Assembly (NCBI GenBank): GCA_038329645.1
Contig: JBBQNG010000290.1
Coordinates: forward strand, 1-5,375
DNA length: 5,375 nucleotides
Direction of reading: 5' to 3'
Origin: SZAS-79 sp038329645
GTDB taxonomy: Bacteria > Pseudomonadota > Gammaproteobacteria > Burkholderiales > SG8-39
Shown here piece by piece: positions 1 to 5,157 of this stretch. The translations under genes were made by a program, and so were the position numbers. Below the pieces are notes generated by a model, which was given only the letters and a program-made list of their open reading frames with translations, made no database searches and was not told where the DNA came from. Position 1 is the stretch's first letter. Each line of letters starts with the position of its first letter.

Positions 1-381
1 GGCATGGTGTGGAAGCGCGTGACCGACGCGCCGTGCTTTGGCGGGCTAGAGAAATACCAGCGCCGCTGGATCGAGCTGTTCCGCGCCGTGGGCGCGCGCG
101 ACGCCACGCCGATGGCCGAGCTGGCCGGCCAGCTGCTGGCCGGCGCGTACGAGCTCAATGCCGAGAGCCGCGAGTACCTGTGGATGGCCGGACTGACCGG
201 GTACCTGGCGGCCGGCGACAAGGCCGCGGCGCTGCGCCTGTGGGACCTGTATGTTGCGCGCCTGCCGAAAAGCGCACCCAAGGCCGCTTTCCGCCTGCTG
301 CGCTGCCACGCGCAGGTTGGGGACGCCGCTACGCGGGCGGCACGCTGTGCGGCCGAGTTCGAGCCCTACGCCAAACGGTAG
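1..381 (+). CDS. C-terminal part of an unrecognised protein with TPR-like helices (5' end probably outside window)
   Basis: The reading frame is open from the first base and ends at TAG 379-381. An ATG lies at 4-6, but only three bases precede it, so I cannot tell a true start from an internal Met; I treat the gene as truncated by the window edge. The visible 125 residues are rich in Ala, Leu and Arg and look wholly alpha-helical. The stretch around residues 57-86 (YLWMAGLTGYLAAGDKAAAL and on) has the small/large residue spacing of a tetratricopeptide-like helix pair. There is no membrane segment or signal peptide in this part. Third codon positions are mostly G or C, which supports real coding. 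The gene converges on cbpM with 31 bp between the two stop codons. Function is unknown; the fragment could be the helical tail of a larger enzyme. Coding is fairly sure, identity is not. Confidence 0.6.
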   Translation, partial: GMVWKRVTDAPCFGGLEKYQRRWIELFRAVGARDATPMAELAGQLLAGAYELNAESREYLWMAGLTGYLAAGDKAAALRLWDLYVARLPKSAPKAAFRLLRCHAQVGDAATRAARCAAEFEPYAKR

Positions 382-412
382 CGGCCCTCAGCGTTTCCAA
401 GGTTTTACCGGG

Positions 413-739
413 TCAGGCGAAACGGCGCGGGATCTGCGCCCGTACGGCATGCAGCTGCGATTCGAGCTCGTGGATACGTTCGAGCAAAGACATCGCCAGC
501 GCAAGCGCATTCGAGTCCAGCTCGAAATCGTTGCGCAGCCGCCCGGCGCTGCGCAGGGTGACCACGCACCGCGCGCTGAAGGTCCACTGCATGCCGCCGG
601 GATTGGCCGGCGCGAGCGCACCGCAATCGACCAGCTCGCACAGAATCGCCTCGGGCAACCCGGACAGGGTGGCGAGGTCCTCGAGCGTGAGCTCGGTGTG
701 CTCGTTCATCCATGCGCTTTCCGCCGCTTCAGCTGTCAT
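413..739 (-). CDS. cbpM: Chaperone modulator CbpM
   Basis: This 108-aa protein matches the CbpM family, small MerR-like helical proteins that bind the J domain of CbpA and block its stimulation of DnaK in the cytoplasm. Visible features are an N-terminal helix-turn-helix-like segment (residues 17-45, TLEDLATLSGLPEAILCELV), the family's aromatic turn (GGMQWTFSARC, about 48-58), a central LRSAGRLRNDFELD stretch (62-75), and a C-terminal amphipathic helix (79-101) with leucines suited to a coiled coil. Escherichia coli CbpM is about 101 aa, so the length fits. The start ATG at 739-737 overlaps the end of cbpA by 11 nt. A second ATG at 709-707 (Met11, MNEHTELTL) would give 98 aa and is a real alternative. 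The overlap suggests translational coupling, as expected for a modulator made together with its target. Identification rests on sequence pattern plus the adjacent cbpA. Confidence 0.9.
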   Translation of the reverse strand: MTAEAAESAWMNEHTELTLEDLATLSGLPEAILCELVDCGALAPANPGGMQWTFSARCVVTLRSAGRLRNDFELDSNALALAMSLLERIHELESQLHAVRAQIPRRFA

Positions 740-1682
740 GCGGGACCTCCGTCTTGAAATGCTTGCGCGGCTCGAATTTCGAGATGTCGGCCAGCTCTTT
801 GAACAGCTCGCGCTCGCGCTCGCCGAGCGTTGGCGGCACTACGATCTGCGCAATCGCGTAGAGATCGCCGGGCTCGCCCTGCGCGCGGGGCAGCCCGCGC
901 TTGGCAAGGCGCAGCTTCTGCCCGGCCATCGTGCCCGGCGGGATCTTCAGGTTGACCGCGCCCGCCAGCGTCGGCACGGCCACGGTCGCGCCCAGCGCCG
1001 CTTCCCAGGGCGCAAGCGGCAAATCGATGTAAAGGTCGTGACCAGTGGGCCGGAACAGCGGGTGGGGAAGCAGCTCGATGTTGAGGAACAGATCGCCGTC
1101 GTGCCCGCCGTTGAAACCCTTGCCGCCCTTGCCGCGCAGCCTTAGGCGCTGGCCGTGCGTGGCGCCCGGCGGGATCCGGGCCTTGAATGCTCGCGGCACG
1201 CGGCGCAGGCGGCCGTTTTCGTCGTACTCCGGGATGCTCAGGTTGAGGTCGACCAGGGTCCCCTGGGCCGCATCTTCGAGCGGGATCTTCGCGATGACTT
1301 CGTAGTCCTCGCCGGGCATCGACATGCGCGTTCCCTGCCCGCGGGCGCCGCCAGCGCGCCCGCCCAGGCCGGCGAAAAGGTCCGCAAGGTCGATGTCCTC
1401 GAAACTGAAATTGGCGCCGCCCTGCCCGCCGCCCCAGTCCGGCGGAGGCTGGAACTCCTGCCCCGGGGAATGGCTGCCCAGCCGGTCGTAGGCGGCGCGC
1501 TTGTCCGCAACCTTCAGCGTCGCGTAAGCCTCGGCGATGTCCTTGAATTTCTCTTCGGCGCCCGCCTCTTTCGAGACGTCGGGGTGATGCTTCTGCGCAA
1601 GCTTGCGGTAAGCCTTCTTGATGTCGGCGGCGCTCGCATCCTTTGCCACGCCCAATGCTGCGTAATAGTCCTTGTATTTCAT
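729..1682 (-). CDS. cbpA: J-domain co-chaperone CbpA (curved DNA-binding protein, DnaJ class B)
   Basis: The 317-aa protein is a DnaJ-like co-chaperone that stimulates DnaK ATPase and delivers substrates; CbpA of E. coli also binds curved DNA. The J domain spans residues 1-68 (MKYKDYYAALGV at the start) with the essential HPD tripeptide at 33-35. A Gly/Phe-rich linker runs from about 70 to 118 (GGGQGGANFSFEDIDLADLF, GLGGRAGGARGQG). Two beta-sandwich C-terminal domains follow (about 125-205 and 210-290), with the family signatures ARIPPGATHGQRLRLRGKG and LKIPPGTMAGQKLRLAKRGL. There is no CXXCXGXG zinc finger, so it is CbpA-like rather than canonical DnaJ. An in-frame ATG at 1733 would add 17 residues; I chose the ATG at 1682 because J domains of this family begin at MKYKDYY. 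No Shine-Dalgarno is evident before either. The start lies 10 nt after the hydrolase stop, and the end overlaps cbpM. Confidence 0.93.
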   Translation of the reverse strand: MKYKDYYAALGVAKDASAADIKKAYRKLAQKHHPDVSKEAGAEEKFKDIAEAYATLKVADKRAAYDRLGSHSPGQEFQPPPDWGGGQGGANFSFEDIDLADLFAGLGGRAGGARGQGTRMSMPGEDYEVIAKIPLEDAAQGTLVDLNLSIPEYDENGRLRRVPRAFKARIPPGATHGQRLRLRGKGGKGFNGGHDGDLFLNIELLPHPLFRPTGHDLYIDLPLAPWEAALGATVAVPTLAGAVNLKIPPGTMAGQKLRLAKRGLPRAQGEPGDLYAIAQIVVPPTLGERERELFKELADISKFEPRKHFKTEVPHDS

Positions 1683-1692
1683 TTCGGCAAGG

Positions 1693-2562
1693 TTAAGGCG
1701 CGCGCGCGGAAAGTAAAGTGCCCTGGCGCACATATAGTTTTTCGAGCGTTGCGTTCACTGCGTCGGGCTGCTCGAAGATCACCCAGTGACCCGCGTCTTC
1801 GACGATGAGGAGTTCCGCCCGCGGATCGGTACGCCTGAGGATGGGCTCGATTTCGCCAAGGCGCCCGCCTGCGGTCCGATCATGGCGTCCCCAGATGCCA
1901 TCGACGGGTGCTTCGACCCTGGACAACGGCTCGAGCAGGACGTCGCCGCGGGAGAACGGACCGCTGTTGATGCGCGAGCGGGCCGCGTTGTGCGACTGGA
2001 TGTGCAGCGCGAGCGGGTCGATCTTCGCTGCGTCCCACAGCATGAGGTTGGCGAGGTTGTGGCGGTGCGCGGCATTGCGGGCGTCCTCGTCCTTGAGGTG
2101 CCGCCACGCGACCAGGGGAAGCTTCTTTCCGTCGCGCAGACCGAGGCCCCCTGCGCCGACCAGGACCAGCTGCTGCACGAGCTCCGGATGGGCCGCGGCG
2201 AGATGTCCTGCGACGAGACCGCCGAACGAAAACCCGACGAGCGCAAACCGGCCGCCGACCAGTTTCGCGGCGCCCCTGGCGACGATCTGCGCAATCGCGC
2301 CGACGTCCGAACCCCGCGGCGGGCTCGCCGAATCACCGAAACCCGGCATATCGGGCACCCACACCGTGTGCGTGCCGGCAAGCGGAAGAACGTTGTGGAT
2401 CCAGTGGGTCCAGGAGCCGGTGCCACCGTGCAGGAGCACCACGGGCGGTCCCGAGCCCCAGCGGCGCCAGGCCAGCTCGCCCTCGCCGCACGGCGACGCA
2501 AGGCGCTCGGCGTGCGATTCGACTCCGGCGATCAGCGCCTGCGGTTCAGCCTGCCGCGACAA
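1693..2562 (-). CDS. Alpha/beta-fold hydrolase (MhpC/BphD-like)
   Basis: This 289-aa protein has the full alpha/beta-hydrolase plan: an oxyanion-hole HGGTGSW segment (45-51), the strand VPDMPGFGDSA (69-79), the nucleophile elbow GFSFG with Ser112, an acidic residue Asp228 in GIWGRHD, and His259 in DAGHWVIFEQPD. The length and order match the meta-cleavage-product hydrolase and related esterase group, but substrate cannot be read from sequence; it may cleave a C-C or ester bond in a product of the neighbouring oxygenase. No signal peptide is seen, so it is probably cytoplasmic. The start codon appears to be TTG at 2562-2560: in this frame a TGA lies 30 nt upstream, the next possible starts are CTG codons, and no ATG occurs before the catalytic region (first Met at residue 72). 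The TTG overlaps the oxygenase 3' end by 17 nt, so translation is probably coupled. It is followed 10 nt later by cbpA. Confidence 0.87.
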   Translation of the reverse strand: MSRQAEPQALIAGVESHAERLASPCGEGELAWRRWGSGPPVVLLHGGTGSWTHWIHNVLPLAGTHTVWVPDMPGFGDSASPPRGSDVGAIAQIVARGAAKLVGGRFALVGFSFGGLVAGHLAAAHPELVQQLVLVGAGGLGLRDGKKLPLVAWRHLKDEDARNAAHRHNLANLMLWDAAKIDPLALHIQSHNAARSRINSGPFSRGDVLLEPLSRVEAPVDGIWGRHDRTAGGRLGEIEPILRRTDPRAELLIVEDAGHWVIFEQPDAVNATLEKLYVRQGTLLSARAP

Positions 2563-3616
2563 CCTGGCGCAGCCCGGGCTTCTCGGCTTCGATCATCCGC
2601 TCGAGCGTCCGGCGGAAATGCGCGAGCGCCCCGTCGGAGGCGATCGGGTGCATCTTGAAGTCCGGATCGCGGTCGAGCACTTTCTGCTGGCCTTCGATGA
2701 TCGCCTTGTCCTCGAGGAAGCCCTGCACCATGCTGTCGTGGAGCGACAGGCCGACGGTCGGATCGTGCAGGTCGTAGTCGTGCAGGTAGTTCCAGAAGAA
2801 ATGCGTGCTGCGCGCAGTTTCGGGCGTGAAGAACTGGCAGTTACGGTATTGCTTGGCCTTGCTGAAATCGCCCTTCTCCGCGCCCGAACCCGCGAGCGCG
2901 AACAGCGACTCGAGGAAAAAAATACCCGGCACGTACATGAGGCCGATGTTGCGCCGGTCGATCGGCGTGTCGTCGCGCGTCACCTTGCGGTGGAAAGGCG
3001 GCGGGTTGGCGTTCATGTGCCAGCGCTCGACGCGAAACCCGTTCTCCAGCCGCTCGACCGACACGGGCTTGGTCTTGAAGGCGTATTCCTCCGAACCGCC
3101 AAGCGTCTTGGTATGGACGAAGGCGAGATGCGCGAAATCGCTCAGGTTGTCGACGATCAGGCGGTAGTCCGCGTCGTAATGCATGTAGTCCGGCACGCCG
3201 CGCCAGGCGGGATCGCGCAGATAGGGGATATCGACGATCAGGGCCGGATCGGCCTTGGCCGGGTCCCCCGGCCAGATCCACACGATGTGGTCGCGCTCCA
3301 CCACGGGGTAGCTGCGCACGCCGAGCTTGGCGGGGATCACGTCCTGCCCCGGGATCTGCACGCACTTGCCCGACGGGTCGAACTTGAGCCCGTGGTACAT
3401 GCAGCGCACGCAATCGCCCTCGAGCCTGCCCTTTGAAAGCATCGCGCCGCGGTGGCAGCAGCGGTTGTCCAGCGCCACGGCGCGGCCGCTGTCGCCCTTG
3501 TAAAGGAGGACCGGCTGGTCGAGGATCGTGCGCGCGAGCAGCTTGCCGTCGATGAGCTCGTGGTCCCACGCCGCCACGTACCAGGTGTTCATCAGGAAAT
3601 TTCCGCCTTGCCCCAT
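2546..3616 (-). CDS. Rieske non-heme iron oxygenase, alpha subunit (vanillate demethylase VanA-like)
   Basis: This 356-aa protein is the catalytic subunit of a Rieske-type aromatic oxygenase or demethylase, which uses O2 and electrons from a separate reductase to hydroxylate or demethylate an organic substrate in the cytoplasm. The N-terminal Rieske domain holds the [2Fe-2S] ligands Cys53, His55, Cys72 and His75 (CxH-16-CxxH). The catalytic domain carries DxxHxxxxH with Asp160, His163 and His168 (LSDFAHLAFVH). The C-terminal FLEDKAIIEGQQ supplies the expected iron-ligand acid, Asp303. Length and the opening NTWYVAAWDHEL fit the VanA/TsaM group of single-subunit oxygenases. I chose the ATG at 3616 because AGAGGA lies 8 nt upstream; the frame stays open to an ATG at 3676, which would add 20 residues with no family match. 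Unusually, Cys54 replaces the common Pro of the CPH motif. No reductase gene is in view, so the substrate is unassigned. Confidence 0.92.
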   Translation of the reverse strand: MGQGGNFLMNTWYVAAWDHELIDGKLLARTILDQPVLLYKGDSGRAVALDNRCCHRGAMLSKGRLEGDCVRCMYHGLKFDPSGKCVQIPGQDVIPAKLGVRSYPVVERDHIVWIWPGDPAKADPALIVDIPYLRDPAWRGVPDYMHYDADYRLIVDNLSDFAHLAFVHTKTLGGSEEYAFKTKPVSVERLENGFRVERWHMNANPPPFHRKVTRDDTPIDRRNIGLMYVPGIFFLESLFALAGSGAEKGDFSKAKQYRNCQFFTPETARSTHFFWNYLHDYDLHDPTVGLSLHDSMVQGFLEDKAIIEGQQKVLDRDPDFKMHPIASDGALAHFRRTLERMIEAEKPGLRQVVAAG

Positions 3617-3684
3617 GACTTTTTTCCTCTTCCGGTGCCTGCCGCAGTTTACTCCGGTGGCACACTCGCTCATCATTTCGCTCC
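3617..3684. promoter_or_regulatory. Divergent intergenic region, probable promoter of the oxygenase operon
   Basis: These 68 bp lie between divergent start codons, so at least the minus-strand operon promoter should be here or just inside the 85-aa gene. The minus strand contains TAAACT (3652-3647), a plausible -10 hexamer, but no good -35 stands at the right distance. Two near-identical 8-mers, CCGGTGCC (3632-3639) and CCGGTGGC (3654-3661), form a direct repeat with a 22-bp period and could be an operator. Position supports a control region; the individual elements are guesses. Confidence 0.4.
3625..3630 (-). promoter_or_regulatory. Ribosome binding site deciding the oxygenase start
   Basis: The minus strand reads AGAGGA here, 8 nt before the ATG at 3616-3614. 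It is the only clear Shine-Dalgarno in the four-gene minus-strand block and favours the 356-aa form of the oxygenase over the longer frame from 3676. Confidence 0.7.
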
Positions 3685-3942
3685 ATGAGGGGCGTGCGCT
3701 ACAAATTCGACTTCCGCGACAAGGTCAGCCGCCTAAGGGCCGCGGCCGCCTCGCCCGGCGCGGCGGTCAACGTCAAGGTCCGCGTGGCCAACGACCCCGA
3801 AAGCCCGTCGATACCCGCTTTTGCCGAACTCGACCACGACGGGAATTTCCACGTCACTTTCACCAGCCTGGGCGGGGAGCTCAGCGTGCTGCGGCTCGTC
3901 CACGCGGCTGTCCTCTGGGAGATCCATTGCCGCGAGGAATAG
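3685..3942 (+). CDS. Small hypothetical protein (85 aa)
   Basis: I do not recognise this protein. It starts at ATG 3685 and ends at TAG 3940-3942. Nearly all codons end in G or C, and the segment is free of stops although three alternative frames differ in quality, so I take it as a real gene. The N-terminus is basic (MRGVRYKFDFRDKVSRLRAA); the middle is acidic and beta-like (AELDHDGNFHVTFTSLGGEL), and the C-terminus is a hydrophobic helix ending in WEIHCREE. There is no signal peptide, membrane span or metal-binding motif. No clear Shine-Dalgarno precedes the ATG. It is divergent from the oxygenase operon and shares its 68-bp upstream region, but nothing shows that it regulates that operon. 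A short cytoplasmic alpha/beta protein is the most that can be said. Confidence 0.6.
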   Translation: MRGVRYKFDFRDKVSRLRAAAASPGAAVNVKVRVANDPESPSIPAFAELDHDGNFHVTFTSLGGELSVLRLVHAAVLWEIHCREE

Positions 3943-3955
3943 CGCCTTTGGGCGC
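3942..3955 (+). terminator. Possible weak terminator hairpin after the 85-aa gene
   Basis: GCGCC (3942-3946) pairs perfectly with GGCGC (3951-3955) around a TTTG loop, starting on the last base of the stop codon. The stem is only 5 bp and no uninterrupted T run follows (CCGAAATTTCT), so this is a weak candidate for ending the upstream gene before the CAP gene leader. Confidence 0.3.
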
Positions 3956-3971
3956 CCGAAATTTCTATGGC

Positions 3972-3985
3972 TTTTGTTTACAAAA
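3972..3985. repeat. Short perfect inverted repeat in the CAP gene leader
   Basis: TTTTG (3972-3976) and CAAAA (3981-3985) are perfect inverted copies around TTTA. They sit in a locally AT-rich stretch about 100 bp upstream of the CAP gene start, which stands out from the GC-rich surroundings. The stretch may contain the promoter or a protein-binding site; I cannot pick convincing -35 and -10 boxes. Confidence 0.25.
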
Positions 3986-4086
3986 TCAATGACCTTCGAG
4001 GAACTAGTCCTTACCGCTCCTGGCGGACTCGCGCTTACACTTGCAGGACATTTTGTTCGGTGATCAGTCACGGAGTCCTGCAGCCA

Positions 4087-5010
4087 ATGGTACAGATTGC
4101 AAGAATGAGCCCCCTCCAGGCACTCAAGGCCGGCCTCGCCGGCATCGCGGCGCTTGGAATGTTTTTTTCCGCCTTGGCCGGCGCAGAGCCCGCCGGCCCG
4201 ACGGAGGTCGCAACACTCGTAAACCAGATGCGCACCGGCCACTCGCGTTGTCCCGCCCAGCCTGGCCTACAGCATTTCGTAAGGCGCCCCGACCTCGATC
4301 GCGCCGCCGCGATGGCGGTGGCGGGTTCATCGCTGCAGCAGAGCGTGCAAGCGGCCGGCTACCAGTCCGTGCTCGTCAAGGGCATCACCGTGTCCGGCAG
4401 CGCCGACCGCCTGGCGCTCGAGACACTACTCGCCAACGGTTATTGCCCGCTCATCGTGGATCCCCGCCTGGCCGAAATGGGTGTCCACCAGCAGGGCAAT
4501 ACCACCTTCGTCATCCTCGCCGGCGAGTTCGCGCCAGCCCCCGGCATGGACGAGGTCGGGGTCGCCTCCCGCGTGCTCGCGCTTGTGAACGAGGCTCGCT
4601 CGCGCGGCCGCAATTGCGGCGCAACGTTCTATCCCGCCGCCCGCCCCGTGGTGTGGAACGAGATCCTCGCCCGCGCCGCGCGCGACCACGCCGAGGACAT
4701 GGCCCGCAACAACTACTTCGGCCATAACTCTCTCGACGGCCGTTCGCCTTCCCAGCGCGTCGAGAGCGCCGGCTACGACTATCGGGGCACGGCCGAGAAC
4801 ATCGCCGCCGGCCAGATGACGCCCGAAGCGGTCATGGCGGGATGGATTTCCAGCCCCGGCCACTGCGCCAACCTCATGGACGCGGAATACACCGATATGG
4901 GTGTGGCCCTGGCGAGCAACCGGCGCAGCCAGATGGGGGCGTACTGGGCCCAGGTTTTCGGCGCCCCGCGCGCCACGCGGCCGCCAAAGCGGGCCGCGCG
5001 CGTTTCGTAA
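4087..5010 (+). CDS. Secreted CAP/SCP-like domain protein with a degenerate second CAP copy
   Basis: The 307-aa protein begins with a signal peptide (residues 1 to about 33: basic MVQIARMSPLQALK, then a hydrophobic core, ending SALAGA), so it should be exported. The C-terminal CAP domain (about 160-294) keeps the putative tetrad His201 (DHAEDMA), His213 (YFGH), Glu237 (GTAENIA) and His259 (SPGHCANLM), and ends with YWAQVFG. Bacterial CAP proteins of the YkwD type are widespread, with no settled activity. Residues 38-150 look like a second, diverged CAP unit without these residues. Each unit has two cysteines at matching places (55/120 and 177/260), suggesting one disulfide per unit. I chose ATG 4087, with GGAG at 4072-4075; ATG 4105 is an alternative. 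The frame is open back to 3967, but that extension would bury the signal peptide behind an Arg/Cys-rich stretch. It is probably transcribed alone. Confidence 0.88.
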   Translation: MVQIARMSPLQALKAGLAGIAALGMFFSALAGAEPAGPTEVATLVNQMRTGHSRCPAQPGLQHFVRRPDLDRAAAMAVAGSSLQQSVQAAGYQSVLVKGITVSGSADRLALETLLANGYCPLIVDPRLAEMGVHQQGNTTFVILAGEFAPAPGMDEVGVASRVLALVNEARSRGRNCGATFYPAARPVVWNEILARAARDHAEDMARNNYFGHNSLDGRSPSQRVESAGYDYRGTAENIAAGQMTPEAVMAGWISSPGHCANLMDAEYTDMGVALASNRRSQMGAYWAQVFGAPRATRPPKRAARVS

Positions 5011-5110
5011 CCATTCCGGCAGGGCTGGATATAGCGGATCCGGAATAGAAATTACCCGGAAAGCCGCTCTGCTATTGGATCGGGCGAAATAAAAGTTCTG
5101 AATTCCAGCC

Positions 5111-5157
5111 TTATTCCGCCTTGATTCCCGCCGCGCGGATGATCGGGCGCCACTTCC
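5111..5157 (-). pseudogene. 3' remnant of a second TctC-type gene
   Basis: Immediately after the stop of the adjacent TctC-type gene, the minus strand reads KWRPIIRAAGIKAE followed by TAA (5113-5111). This is the typical C-terminus of a Bug/TctC solute-binding protein. It parallels the intact neighbour's own end, KWGRVVREANIKAE, yet differs in 15 of 47 nucleotides by my count, so it comes from a diverged paralogue rather than a fresh duplication. It has no start and lies in a different frame from the intact gene (47-bp offset). I read it as what is left of a tandem paralogue after a deletion. Confidence 0.7.

Noticed and set aside
9..1145. Long plus-strand frame running across cbpM and the 3' part of cbpA
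   Set aside because: It is antisense to two well-identified genes, its product is Arg/Ala/Gly-rich low-complexity sequence, and it also overlaps the 1-381 gene in another frame. This is typical of high-GC shadow frames.
1693..1710. Alternating GCGCGCGC tract near the hydrolase stop as a special structure
   Set aside because: It is short, lies in coding sequence encoding LSARAP, and is expected in DNA of this base composition.
1805..3436. 543-codon plus-strand open frame opposite the hydrolase and oxygenase
   Set aside because: The opposite strand has complete catalytic motifs for two known families. The plus-strand product has no family pattern and exists because stop codons are rare in high-GC antisense frames.
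3967..4086. N-terminal extension of the CAP protein to an ATG at 3967
   Set aside because: The added 40 residues are Arg/Cys-rich, lack coding bias, and would displace a clear signal peptide beginning at the 4087 ATG.
3733..4242. 169-codon minus-strand frame across the 85-aa gene and the CAP gene start
   Set aside because: It crosses the AT-rich leader, has no recognisable motif, and conflicts with the CAP signal peptide region and the better-coding 85-aa frame.
5013..5046. Inverted repeat ATTCCGG / CCGGAAT downstream of the CAP gene as a terminator
   Set aside because: The 7-bp stem has a 20-nt loop and no T run after it, so it is not a convincing intrinsic terminator for either convergent gene.
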